A DNA stretch of 64,000 nt, taken from assembly GCA_039090855.1 (NCBI GenBank), contig CM076991.1:106776021-106840020 (forward strand). Reading direction: 5' to 3'. The notes below the pieces were generated by a model that was given only the letters and a program-made list of their open reading frames with translations, had not been told where the DNA came from and made no database searches. Numbering within the stretch: position 1 is the first letter of the stretch; every line of letters starts with the position of its first letter. The DNA comes from Macrothele yani. Its lineage: Eukaryota > Arthropoda > Arachnida > Araneae > Macrothelidae. Made by a program: the position numbers and the translations under genes. Positions 11,282 to 21,295 of the stretch are shown piece by piece.

Positions 11282-12714
11282 CACTGGCGGAAAGTGAAAA
11301 AAGAACACCAAGAAGGAATTGGCGGACGATCACGAAATTTACATATGTTAATGGGGTCGAGTTTACGTAGGTGTGATGTTAATTTCGGGACCAACCTGTG
11401 AGCGCTTACGCTACAGCACGGCATAATATGCAAATTATCGTCGGTGGTATTTAAGGAGTACGGCGAAGTGAATGTAATCAGTCGTCGGCGTACGGTCACG
11501 TGCGAAGACCCTGAAGAAGCTGCAATGCCTGAACATGAAAGACGTGTACGATTTCATCAGTTATCGGACTTTGAGCGAGGACGTCTAGTCGGACTCCGCG
11601 AGGCCGGGTGGTCGTATCGTCGTATTGCGGAGCGAATTGGACGGGAAGTATCGGTGGTGGTACGACGGTGGCGTAGATGGTCCGAGGAACATTCCCACAC
11701 GAGAAGACGTGGAACCGGGAGTCACAGACGAACTGATGAGCGGACCGATCGACGCATAAGAAGAGCGGCGTTGTCAAGCAGAACATCCACTGTGAAGCAA
11801 ATCCGAGCTGCCGTTGCACCTGAGGTGACTGTGCGAACAATCCGCAACCGTCTACTGGATGCAGGACTACGTGCACGTGTGCCTCTGGCATGTGTACCTC
11901 TGACTCCAGCCTACCGTCAGGAACGGCTGCAGTGGTGTCGCCAATGTCTGCACTGGAGAACGCAATGGCGATCTGTCGTGTTCAGCGATGAAAGCAAATG
12001 CTGCTTGGGAGCCTTCGATGGCCGTATGCGTGTTCGCAGACGCACAGGGGAGCGTCTCCACCCTTCTTGCATCCGCCAGCGACACACAGGGCCTACACCT
12101 GGTCTCCTGGTGTGGGGAGCGATCAGCTATCACTCCCGTACACAACTAGTGTTTGTACCGGGTACGTTAAACAGCACCTCCTACATCAACAACATCATTC
12201 AGCCCTTTGTTGTGCCATTTGTAAGGTCGGTCCATCGTGGTGTTTTCCAGCAAGATAACGCACGCCCACAGACGGCACGTGCAACGCAACATGCACTTCA
12301 GGGTGTGAGACAACTTCCATGGCCTGCACGTTCACCGGATTTGTCCCCCATTAAGCACGTGTGGGATTTTATGGGAAAACGACTTATCCGATCTCCACGG
12401 CCAGCCACGACCATCCCCGATTTACGCGTCCAGGTTGAGGATGCTTGGAACTCAATACCGCAAACTTACATCCAACATCTGTACGACAGACTCCATGCCA
12501 GAATTGCACAGTGTGACGCAGTTCATGGCGGTTCAACCTCGTACTAACCATGTTACATGGAAATGTTATTTTTCAGTTTACCTGCAAATACAGCTGCATT
12601 TTGCCATAATGTTTTGATCACCTTATCCTCTGTGTTCCGTTATTATGCTGTATAAATTTCGTTGGCATCAGACGTCTCCTTCTTGGTGTTCTTTTTCACT
12701 TTCCGCCATCAGTG
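11282..12714 (+). mobile_element. Tc1-like element 1 with both TIRs
   Basis: TA at 11280-11281 and 12715-12716 flank inverted ends of about 40 bp that share GGCGGAAAGTG and AGAACACCAAGAAGGA, with a 2-bp and a 1-bp indel between ends. Total 1433 bp with a single long ORF, a usual size for Tc1-like elements. It is related to the element at 47418-48846. Confidence 0.93.
11525..12547 (+). CDS. Tc1-like transposase, catalytic Glu replaced by Lys
   Basis: An uninterrupted 341-codon frame from the ATG at 11525 (MPEHERRVRF); the frame is open back to 11444, but this start matches the family N-terminus better. In order: HTH with DFERGRLVGLREAGWSYRRI (about residues 16-50), a basic region with RRRGTGSHRR, a second HTH (about 75-130), then the DDE catalytic domain with VVFSDESK (first Asp), FQQDNARPQTA (second Asp) and RSPDLSPIKHVWD. 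In the family the last motif is PIEHVW, so the third acid is Lys here (codon AAG at 12353-12355). There are 32 residues between the second acid and this position. The frame is otherwise intact, so the element would make a protein that binds its ends but probably cannot cut. Confidence 0.93.
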   Translation: MPEHERRVRFHQLSDFERGRLVGLREAGWSYRRIAERIGREVSVVVRRWRRWSEEHSHTRRRGTGSHRRTDERTDRRIRRAALSSRTSTVKQIRAAVAPEVTVRTIRNRLLDAGLRARVPLACVPLTPAYRQERLQWCRQCLHWRTQWRSVVFSDESKCCLGAFDGRMRVRRRTGERLHPSCIRQRHTGPTPGLLVWGAISYHSRTQLVFVPGTLNSTSYINNIIQPFVVPFVRSVHRGVFQQDNARPQTARATQHALQGVRQLPWPARSPDLSPIKHVWDFMGKRLIRSPRPATTIPDLRVQVEDAWNSIPQTYIQHLYDRLHARIAQCDAVHGGSTSY

Positions 12715-12890
12715 TATTTGCAAAAGGAGTTAGGGATTATGCGAATTCATACAGACAGTAACTAGGTCTTTTATAATTGAATAATCACTACTTTTCCAAG
12801 TCTTGAAATTTGCTAGTTAAAAATTTTTGAGTTTCTTTGGTTGAATGAAAGCATCGTTCTTTCTTTCATAAACGGTAAGCAACGAGATGA

Positions 12891-13097
12891 TTTTTTTTAT
12901 TGATGGTTTAACGACAACCATGACCAACTCAAAGGGCTATATACAGCAGTCTTCCGTCCCTAATTTAAAGCCACAGGTTCCAGGGAAGGGAGAGAGTCAG
13001 TGCCGTCAGAGAAAAACAACATGCATGCCCCACCGGGATTCGAACCTGAACGAATGGCCATAAGCCAGTGCTTATACCGTTACGCTACGGTGGCGGA
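12891..13097 (-). repeat. tRNA-derived SINE, copy 4
   Basis: T-run at 12891-12898, body with CCGTCCCTAATTTAAAGCC, reversed B-box GGGATTCGAACC and degenerate reversed A-box near 13075. The part between the boxes is about 10-15 bp shorter than in the other copies. Confidence 0.82.
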
Positions 13098-13142
13098 ACC
13101 AAAGAGTTGATAACATTCCAGCTGCAATTTTATATTGGACAC

Positions 13143-13200
13143 ACACAGTATAATCATCGACCATTCGCAATCCGCTACTGGATGAAAGTCTCCTCTCAAC
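13143..13200 (-). repeat. diverged RTE 3'-end fragment
   Basis: ATCATCGACCATTCGCAATC followed by CGCTACTGGATGAAAG resembles the reverse complement of the RTE 3' end in this window (…AACCATTATCAATCCACTGC then TGGACGAAGG). About 50 bp can be aligned. It lies 150 bp from the RTE copy at 13350. Confidence 0.45.
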
Positions 13201-13349
13201 TATGCCTTCAGAAATCCATCTATCTCACTTCTCCTTTCCTGTTCCTCGTGTTGCAAGGCCGTTTACTGGTTTACTTTCCGTGCTCTGTCGTATGGGTTCG
13301 TCAGGCCTTCGCTTGTAAGGGAATTGAGCAGTTCCAGGGATTTAGCTAT

Positions 13350-14689
13350 ATCATCATCATCATCATCATCAACCATTAACAATCCACTGCTGGACGAAGG
13401 TCTCCCCAAGTTTCCTCCACAACGGTCTGTCTTGTGCCAGTCTCCTCCATGTCACTCCCGCATACTTTCGAATTTCATCCACCCATCTCCCATGCGGTCT
13501 TCTTCTGGGTCTTTTCCTGTCCCTTGGAATCCAATCTAAAATTTCGGCTGTCCATCGATGGTCTGTCCTTCTGGCAGTATGTCCAGCCCATTGCCATTTC
13601 AGGGATTTAACTCTGATCATGATGTCTTCCACTCTTGTCATTTTCTGGATCCACGAGTTCCTCTTCTTATCTCTCCTGCTTACACCAAGCATGCACCTCT
13701 CCATGCATCTTTGAGTTGTCTACAGCCTTTGTATGTCTCTTTTAGTTAAGGTCCACGGCTCTGCACCATACGTAAGCACTGGAAGGATGCATTGATCAAA
13801 CACTTTTCTTTTAAGACATAATGGCATATTGCTCTTGAAAATTATGCTGTTTCTTCCAAAAGCTCTCCAGGCAAGTTTTGCACGTCGATTAATTTCTTCA
13901 TCAATGTGACCCTCACTTGATATCTGCTGTCCAAGATAAACGTACGTGTCTGTTATCTCCAGCTTTTCTCCATCAATCGATAAATCTTCATTTCTTGTAA
14001 AAGCATTTAACATCACTTTTGTATTCTGAAAGTTCATTTTTAATCCCACTTCTTTACTCTTGTCAGCAAGTTCCTGGATCATGCTCTGCAGCTCTGATGG
14101 GGTAGTTGCAAAAATGACTATGTCATCAACAAAACGAAGGTGGGTTAGATAATCTCCATTAATCTTTATCCCTTTGTTTTCCCAGTTCAGTGATTGAAAG
14201 ACTTTTTCCAATGTGGCATTAAAGAGCTTCGGAGATATGGTGTCACCTTGTCTCACTCCCTTTCCAATTTTTATGTGTGTTGTATTTTCAAACAACCGAA
14301 TCTTTGCACTTGCATTTTCATAGATGTTATTAATAATATTAATGTATGCATCTTCAATACCGCAGGATTTCAGAGCCATTGCAACTGCTGATGGTTTCAC
14401 CGAATCAAAGGCTTTTTCATAATCGATAAAAGCCATGCACAATGGAAGTTCATATTCCCTCGCTCTTTCAATTAGTTCTCTCAGTACGAGGATATGATCT
14501 ATTGTGCTGTAGCCCATCCTGAATCCAGCTTGTTCTCTCGGTTGAGCCATGTCCAGTGTTACCTTCAAACGGTGTGAAAGAACTTTAGTGAAGATTTTAT
14601 AAACCACTGATAGGAGGCTGATAGGTCTGTAGTTCCCGATATCCTCAATGTCACCTTTTTTATGTAACAGGATCATTGTAGCGTTGTTC
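13350..14689 (-). pseudogene. RTE non-LTR retrotransposon, 5'-truncated copy 1
   Basis: The 3' end is a run of ATC repeats at 13350-13370 (GAT repeats on the coding strand), preceded by the stop after QQWIVNG. The reading frame runs from 14689, where the copy is truncated inside the RT domain (just before NNATMILLHKKGD), to 13369. One nonsense codon (TAG, minus strand 13722-13720) replaces a Gln in the RDIQRLQTTQR segment. RT motifs visible: NYRPISLLSVVYKIFTK, QAGFRMGYSTIDH, AFIDYEKAFDSV (motif A intact), GVRQGDTISP and RFVDDIVIF (the FADD box with Ala to Val). 5' truncation is normal for target-primed reverse transcription. The C-terminal basic region (TARRTDHRWTAEILDWIPRD) is complete. Confidence 0.92.
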
Positions 14690-15221
14690 CAATATATACA
14701 TGCTAGTAAATAGATTCCTTCCCTGTTGGTGAAAGGAATCTATTTCTAGCAAAGTGAAAACCCGCTCTTCTTCAGTGGCGCGCTTTATTCATCGCTGTAT
14801 ATGGATAAGCTCACGTATGTCGCTACTCCTGATTTCAATATTATTTTTTAATTGCTCACGCATTTATCTGTTCCTGCTGTTTGTGTTGGGCGTCTTTCTC
14901 GTTTAAATCGCTATTTCCTTATTCCCTTTTCTAACTTAATCTCTGCTCCCTTATTCGGTTTCAAACATCAGAAACTCTCCGCGTCCTACGGAGAATGGAG
15001 AACCATTTCTTCCAAACTCCACTCTCTACCACCATTAAGCAGTAAAGGATGGGGGAGGGGGCGCTGCCTAAAACCGACTTCTCCTTCGTAATTGGCCAAG
15101 ATCGTAAATGATTAATGTACTTATATTTGCAAAATTTTAGTAATAAATACACAGATTTTCGTATAAGTTATAACAATAAAATTTGTTGTAAATTTCAAGA
15201 AAAAATGCTCTATTTTAGCTT
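14690..15221. other. short stretch with a strong hairpin, no gene
   Basis: A near-perfect inverted repeat at 14702-14750 (arms GCTAGTAAATAGATTCCTT and AAGGAATCTATTTCTAGC, 12-nt loop) lies directly beyond the truncation point of the RTE copy. The remainder shows no coding or repeat signal that I recognise. Confidence 0.6.
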
Positions 15222-15508
15222 GAGAGAGAGGGAGAGAGAGAGACAGCAAGTGAGAAACAGAGAAAGACAGAGTGAGAAAGAGAGAGAGAGACCGCAAGAG
15301 AGAAAAAGACGAAAGAAAGAGAGACAGAGACCGCGCGAGAGAGAAAGATAGAGAGAGAGAGAGAGAGCGAAAGCGACAGAGCGATAGGGGGAGAAGAGAG
15401 AGAGAGACAGACAGAAAGACCAAGAGAGACAGCAAGAAACAGAGAGAGAGAGACAGAGACAGAAAGACCAAGAGAGACAGCAAGAGAGAGAGAGAGAGAG
15501 AGAGCAAG

Positions 15509-15550
<42 letters not shown>

Positions 15551-15786
15551 CAAGTGAAGAACAGAGAAAGACAGCAAGTGAGAAACAGAGAAAGACAGCA
15601 AGTGAGAAACAGACAAAGTCAGCAAGGGAGAAACAGAGAAAGACAGCGTGAGAGAGAGACCGCGAGAGAGAAAGAGACGAAAGAAAGAGACAGAGAGACC
15701 ACGAGAGAGAGAAAGATACAGAGAAAGATAGAGAAGCAGAGAGACCGCGCGAGAGAGAAAGATACAGAGAAAGAAAGAGAGAGAAC
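15222..15786 (+). repeat. 565-bp polypurine (GA-rich) microsatellite/minisatellite
   Basis: Almost every base is A or G, with scattered single C and T in recurring words such as GACAGCAAG, GAGACCGC and GAAACAGAG. Longer sub-repeats of 30-60 bp recur (for example GAAAGACCAAGAGAGACAGC twice, and GAAAGACAGCAAGTGAGAAA). Open frames on both strands here are low-complexity artefacts. Such mirror-like polypurine tracts can form triplex (H-)DNA in vitro. Confidence 0.95.
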
Positions 15787-16261
15787 ATAAATTAAGAAAA
15801 AAAAAATTCTAAAATTTCAGAAGCTCAGAGCAGATGGCAAAAGAAATTTTGACCGATCATGAAAAGCAATGGGTGTGCTTTGTTTAATGCAAATTTTTTC
15901 ACAAACTACCGAGAGAAAATCGCTGGTAAGGAAACAAATAGTACAGGGATGACTTGAACTGAAATAAACGAGGTACCTGTCCAAAGACGTACGCGAGAAT
16001 CTTGCATTGCAAAAGAATAAGCGAATATTTTGAAGAAAAACTCCCGGTCATATTGCTTAAGAATGATTCGATTATTCCAGCTGGAAATTTTTCTATTGAA
16101 TTAAGCCGTCGGAATCAAAGGTCTCAAATTTATTTTGAAAAATTCCATCCAGAATTGTTGTTTGAAGAGCACGGAGCTCTTCCTTGCAAACCAGGCAACT
16201 GAACGCTAGGAAAATTGTACTGATTTTTCAGTTGTTTTTTCCACTTTGTGATTTCAAAATT
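15787..16261. other. no gene recognised
   Basis: AT-rich DNA. The 66-codon open frame at 16002-16202 has no recognisable domain. Confidence 0.4.
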
Positions 16262-16390
16262 TAGAACATTTTTTAGCACGTCTTTTGTAAAAAAAGGTTG
16301 TGCTTATGTTATTGGTTTGCCCGTCCGTCCGTCTAAGGACACCATATCTCGGCAACTATTAGTCCGATTTGAAAAATTATCTTTGCATTG
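16262..16390 (+). repeat. GTCCGTCCG repeat, inverted partner of 34505-34640
   Basis: The run AGCACGTCTTTTGTAAAAAA, then CCCGTCCGTCCGTCT, then GGACACCATATCTCGGCAAC and TTAGTCCGATTTGAAAAA is matched in reverse complement at 34505-34640. The segment CCGATTTG…AAA also resembles the start of each ~148-bp unit at 32870-34010. Confidence 0.7.
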
Positions 16391-16521
16391 GGAAGCCTGA
16401 AATGTGAGACTGCAGTGTTAAAAACTGATACTCAGAAAAAAAGCAAAATGTATTCGTTTTTTATTACATTCTGGGCTTATAATAGCTCCGAGTACTTGAG
16501 TCTCAATTTTGGAAAAGACAC

Positions 16522-16658
16522 GTACTCATTTTTGAGTACATATAGGGAATCAGTTGTGAGTATATCTGGTATTTCTAATTTGAAATATATGTACTCATTT
16601 TTGAGTACACATATTTCAAATATCTGTACTCAAAAATGAGTACATATGTATTTCGAAA
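16522..16658. repeat. nested palindromes built on GTACTCATTTTTGAGTAC
   Basis: The 18-bp near-palindrome occurs at 16522-16539 and 16591-16608 and in reverse complement at 16626-16643. The second copy sits inside a larger palindrome (TTTGAAATATAT…ATATTTCAAA, 16579-16620) that overlaps a third palindrome ending at 16658. No coding sequence. Confidence 0.85.
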
Positions 16659-17305
16659 CTAGCGATTCTGACATGATAGTTTGTAAGTGAGACAGAGCAC
16701 ACTAGATGGCGCCACCGTACCAGCGCACGATTTTGCACACAGAAGGCAGAGATAAATTAGGGGGAGAGATTAGGAACTTCAACCGAGGGCCGCCACTTTA
16801 ACGTGCTCGTTCGATATTCAGCGACTGTTAGAAATTCACGCCACCACGGAGAGATCCCAGGTTCAAGCCTCTCAGGTTACGCTTAAACCTGGGGTCCCTG
16901 TATCACTAGTCTTAATCTCTAACCACCAAGCCATCCGCTGCTCGATTTCAAATTTGGAATTCGTGTACTCCATACATACTCATTTATTCATAGAATCAAC
17001 TGGAAGTATGTTATTCGATGGCACATCTGGGATAATAGATATACTCGTAGTCACATGCTGGGCAAATGGAGTGATGAAGCGACAACATATTATTTACGAA
17101 ATTTGTTAATGTAAAAATGTACACAAATATACTTTATGCATAATTAAATTACTTGTGATCAGCGACTTTGTTGTGCTAATTATTTATGTGTGTCACTTTA
17201 CACATTTAATAAACAATTTCTCTTAAAATCTGTAATATCTAAAACGTAGTAATACGAGATTATATTTATTGACGTAGTTATTTGTATGGTTATTTATATT
17301 TGAGC
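16659..17305. other. no gene; weak tRNA-like segment at 16836-16945
   Basis: On the minus strand GGCTTGGTGGTTAGAG (A-box-like) is followed by CAGGTTTAAGC (weak B-box-like), so a decayed tRNA-derived repeat is possible. The rest is AT-rich and unrecognised. Confidence 0.3.
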
Positions 17306-17940
17306 ATGTCATGTACTCGTTTACGATACGATTGTACATAAAAAAAAAAAAAAAACGAGTAGGTTCAGGTTCTCATTTTTAAGTAGATTTTTTTGAACAG
17401 TGTGATTACCCAAATTGGACAGACACCCTACCACTGAGGTATAATTTTTAAAATACAACTCTTCTAAATTTAGGAAGCATGTTTGACAGAGAAAAATACT
17501 ATTATTAGTAGGCGAGTGAAATCATTGGAAATCATTGCTGCCTCAGGAGGACTTAACAGGAGAGATGGGTACTAGAAAAGCTCCTGCGATTGACTGTGTA
17601 TGACGGTGTAATGGTTCCTAGTCTCACATATGGCAGTGACACCTGTGTATGGCAGAAGAGACATAGCAGGCATTTGTGTGCTGGAAAGATGCGTAACTAC
17701 CAGGGGTTTTGTGGCAAGCCAAGTTCTGATCATGTGAGGAGAGAAGATGTGACGCAGATGTTTAATGTGAAGTAAAATGTTGTTAGAAAGGTGGAGGAAA
17801 AATTCTTAGGTGATTCGGGTATGTTAAGAGAATGAGTGGTAAGTTGCTAACTAAGAGAATTTATTCAGCACAAGAAGCAGGAAAGAAAGGTATAAAAGGG
17901 CCAAGGAAACGATGGGAAGACCAGGTTCAGGAATAACTGT
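17306..17940 (+). repeat. left arm of a large inverted repeat (empty site)
   Basis: This matches the reverse complement of 21295-21108 joined to 19591-19155. Shared words in order are AGCATGTCATGTACTCGTTT, GAACAGTGTGAT, CTAAATTTAGGAAGCATGTT, ACTATTATTAGTAGGCGAGT and the LINE-like part. At the point where the other arm holds a Tc1-like element this arm reads GAAAAATACTATTATTAG with a single TA, so it preserves the uninterrupted site. Confidence 0.9.
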
Positions 17941-18057
17941 AAAAGATGAAGACAATGGGTATGAAATGCAAAAGTTCTTGTGTGAGGCGTGTGACGGATG
18001 TCTGTGAAGCTCGAGTTGTGCCCCGAGATCGCTGTAAACGGAGACGTTTGACACATT
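17500..18057 (+). pseudogene. non-LTR retrotransposon RT C-terminal fragment (left arm copy)
   Basis: The frame 17590-17775 gives VMVPSLTYGSDTCVWQKRHS, the segment found just after the RT palm in RTE-like and related LINEs (compare ILPVLTYGAETWTLTKRDIQ in the RTE copies of this window). In broken frames downstream come FGYVKRMSGKLLTKRIYSAQ and GPRKRWEDQVQE, then a final VPRDRCKRR before 18057. This is the 3' end of a LINE from a family distinct from the RTE at 53-64 kb. The fragment is truncated at its 5' side and carries stops. A second inverted copy lies at 19160-19590. Confidence 0.75.
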
Positions 18058-18399
18058 AACAGTAACCAGTAAGTAACAGCTATTGTCAGTTTTCCATTTT
18101 AATTCGGCAGATGAAATTTCTTTAACCTCTGAATATGAGAGAATATCTCAGTGATTTGTATGTATGTAAAACTGGATAGGTTGATTGTAATTGAAGGCAG
18201 GGGTTTATCCACGAATTTCATTTTGGGAGGATGCTGGGGGTGAAAGGGATTGGCTGTTGGATGACAATAAATCTTCCGAAGGTTGAAAATACTTATAGTG
18301 AAATAATTAGGTTTTAAACCCATGATTGAAAATCGGGAACACAAAAGGGAGAGTGTACACAAAAAAAAAAAAAAAAAAAAAAAAAAGGCCAAAGAAGAT
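18058..18399. other. spacer with a 26-nt A run
   Basis: An A run occupies 18361-18386 and abuts the decayed Tc1-like pseudogene. No gene. Confidence 0.5.
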
Positions 18400-19150
18400 G
18401 CAAAAATTCATCCTCATGTTCCCCAAATTATGATTGGACATTCCAAGCTCTGTGAAGTGGGGCGTTATCATCTTGATAGATGGCATTCCCTACAGAAAAT
18501 AATGCCTGAGCCATTGGATGGACTTAGTCGGCCAAAATGGTTTCATACGCCCTGCCAGTCATCCGTCCTTTCAAGGTGATCTGGAGACCTGCTGAAAACC
18601 ACGATATGACCGCCCACAGCATGACAGAACCACCACCATTCTGCAATGTTAAGAGCAGACAGTCTGGGTAGTACGCTTCTGACGGTGATCTCCGCACGTA
18701 AACGCGTCCTGCAGTGGGGAATAGTGTGGATGTGGATTTATCCGACCACATTGTACACGCATCGGTAGTCCGCGTTGTATGCTCCTGGAACCACTGTTGT
18801 GCATTCACCCCGGTAAACAAAGTTTTACAATAACAGCGCTGCAACGAACATCTTGTTTATGCAGTACTCTGCGCACTGTTTTAGTTGATATTGGGGTCTG
18901 GAGATGCAGATTGATCTCCGTACTAATTTTCGGCGCCGTGGTCTTATTACGTGTTACAATCCTCTGTTACGGTCAACTGTCTCTATCGGTTAGGGTCGTT
19001 TTCCAGCCGCTCTTGTGTTTCGAAGACGAGGTTTAGCCACGGACACGGTACGCTGTCATTACCCTAGACACAGTAGCTCTCGATATCCCTAACTATTCTG
19101 GAGACTGTTGTCACGGAGACACCAGCTTCACGCCATTATGTTCATCTCAT
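18400..19150 (-). pseudogene. Tc1-like transposase fragment between the inverted arms
   Basis: Reading the minus strand, the clearest part (18844-18524) gives WSDKSTSTLFPTAGRVYVRR, then GGGSVMLWAVISWFSAGLQI and GRMTGRAYETIL. After a break the second catalytic box appears as YQDDNAPLHRAWNVQ (around 18435-18475). Upstream (19150-18850) HTH-linker remnants can be followed in broken frames. In Tc1 relatives the first box is SDES; here the Asp is kept but Glu is Lys. The third catalytic residue and the C-terminus are missing and no TIRs are seen. Confidence 0.8.
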
Positions 19151-19591
19151 GAAGGCATTCCTGAATCTGGTCTTCTCATCGTTTCCTTGGCCCTTTTCTA
19201 CCTTTCTTTACTGCCTCTTGGGCTGAATAAATTCTCTTAGTTAGCAACTTACCACTCATTCTTTCAACATATCACTTAAGAATTTTTTCTTCACCTTACT
19301 AACAACATTTTACTTCACATTAAACATCTGCATCACATCTTCTCTCCTCACATGATCAGAACTTGGCTTGCCACAAAACCACCCCTGGTAGTTACGCATC
19401 TTTCCAGCACACAAATGCCTGCTATGTCTCTTCTGCAATACACAGGTGTCACTGCCATATGTGAGACTAGGAACAATTACACTTTCATACAAAGTAAATC
19501 GCAGGAACTTTTCGAGTACCCATCTCTCCTGTTAGGTCCTCCTATGGCAGCAATTATTTTCAATTATTTCACTCGCCTACTAATAATAGTA

Positions 19592-21107
19592 CACTGCTGG
19601 ACAATTGCTAAGGACGGATCATAAACGGTTATATAGCGCATAAAAAAGTAAGTGTGGTTGTATGCCAAGTGAAATAAAATAATGTCAGAATGCCAGGACA
19701 TTACAAGAAAGACAATTTATTGTGCTCTGAAATCCAGAAGGCTTTGGAACAGGTTCAAGGGACAAACAGGCCATTTTGTGCAGAATACGTAAACGTGAAA
19801 AAATGCAATTACCGTCCGCAGGCGTTCCGGCGTAAGATGTCAATACGGGATATGGCCACCATGGAGGGCGATGCAAGATTCCACACGTCGTGTCATGCTT
19901 TGCACAACATTATCAAGCAGCTGTTGGGGTAATTTATCCCATTCCTCTGTCAGTGCACGGATGAGGGTGTCCTTGTTTATTGGAGGGCATTGGCGACCAG
20001 CAAGACTCCTCCCCAAAGCATCCCACACATTTTCAATGGGATTCAGATCTGGAGAACGTGCTGGGCATACGAGGCGTTGAATATCCTCGCTCTCAAGACA
20101 CTCCTGGAAAGCGACTGTTCGATGACATGTTGCGTTGTCGTCCATGAAAATGAATCTATCACCGACAGCACCACGGAACATGCGAACATGAGGTAGCAGA
20201 ACATCATTAATGTATCGTTGGCCAGTCATAGTCCCAGTTGGAAGCACATAGAGGGACATACGGCCATTGATCACGATGCCAGCCCATACCATGACACAAC
20301 ATGTCGGATATCGGTCCCTTTCCTGTATGTTTGCTGGACAATATGCAGTACCACTATCACGCCGACGATAGACTGTATCTACTCTCATTTGAGAAGAGGA
20401 CAGCAGACCAGTCGTTATCAGTTCAATTGCGATGTTGATGGCACCATTGCAAACGGGCGTTACGGTGACGTCTGGACAATGGGATGCACACAACAGGACG
20501 GCGGGCGTATAGTCCTCCTTCATGCAAACGTCTGGCGACAGTTTTTCGGGAGATCCGCTTGCCAGTAGCTGCCATAAACTGATTTGCTACCTCACTAGCT
20601 GTGCTGCGCCGGTGTCTTTTTGTTGATAGCACTATGTACCGATCTTCTGCAGGTGTCGTACTGCGAACACGACCTCCCCGTGACGTTTGCTGCACTCTCC
20701 ATTTGTTTGAAATGATTACCAAAGCCTTGAAACAACACTGTGGCTGACGTCGAACTCCCTGGCAACATCTGTTATTTTTCGCCCTTCTTCAGCCTTGCCA
20801 ATAATACGGCCACGCGTACAATCATCTAGGTGATGTCGGGAAGACATACTGAAAATTGCAAGTTCGTAAATTGATTCTTTCCCTTTCAACTTTGCGTTTG
20901 AACAACAACGGTCAAAACGCGTCAAATCCTTTATATCTCTTATCAGCGCTATGACGTCACGAACAAGTTCTGCGATCCAAAATTTGCATACGCACAGCAT
21001 GTCTTACTGTATCCCACACTTATGCTAATTTCCACATTTTCCTGCCTTCCATTTTATGGTTGCTATCGTTGCTATTGTCATCCGTCCTTAGCAATTGTCC
21101 GGCAGTG
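19592..21107 (-). mobile_element. Tc1-like element (DD34E) with both TIRs
   Basis: Inverted ends of about 27 bp (CACTGCTGGACAATTGCTAA / CACTGCCGGACAATTGCTAA, then GGACGGAT) are flanked by TA at 19590-19591 and 21108-21109. 1516 bp. The paired arm at 17306 shows the site before insertion. Confidence 0.95.
19840..20847 (-). pseudogene. Tc1-like transposase (DD34E), first Asp replaced by Asn
   Basis: From an ATG at 20847: MSSRHHLDDCTRGRIIGKAE and a first HTH (ITDVAREFDVSHSVVSRLW), then a stop and frame change. The second HTH and linker follow (TPAEDRYIVLSTKRHRRSTA, ISRKTVARRLHEGG). A stop then follows RLQWCHQHRN. The first catalytic box reads LFSNESRYSL where SDES is expected, so Asp is Asn. 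After another frameshift the catalytic domain continues without stops to the end: VMVWAGIVINGR, FMDDNATCHRT (second Asp) and RSPDLNPIENVWD (Glu). There are 34 residues between second Asp and Glu, the classical DD34E spacing. The C-terminus (RRVESCIALHGGHIPY) is complete. At least two frameshifts and two stops make it inactive. Confidence 0.92.
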
Positions 21108-21295
21108 TATTTTTTCTCTGTCAAACATGCTTCCTAAATTTAGGAGAGTTGTATTTTAAAAATTATACTTCAGTGGTAGGATGTCTGTCCAGTTTGGGTC
21201 ATCACACTGTTCAAAAAAATCAACTTGAACCTGAACCTACTCGTTTTTGTTTAAGTACAATCGTATCGTAAACGAGTACATGACATGCTCACCAA

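Larger units (their letters stand above)
19155..21295 (-). repeat. right arm of the large inverted repeat (filled site)
   Basis: The arm consists of 19155-19591 and 21108-21295, the reverse complement of 17306-17940, split by a 1516-bp Tc1-like element with TA at each side. By eye the arms are roughly 90 percent identical. The LINE C-terminal fragment is at 19160-19590 (VIVPSLTYGSDTCVLQKRHS in the frame 19492-19310). Confidence 0.9.

Noticed and set aside
15210..15790. Several open frames on both strands in the GA-rich tract
   Set aside because: They are translations of a low-complexity purine repeat (Arg/Glu-rich one way, Leu/Ser-rich the other).
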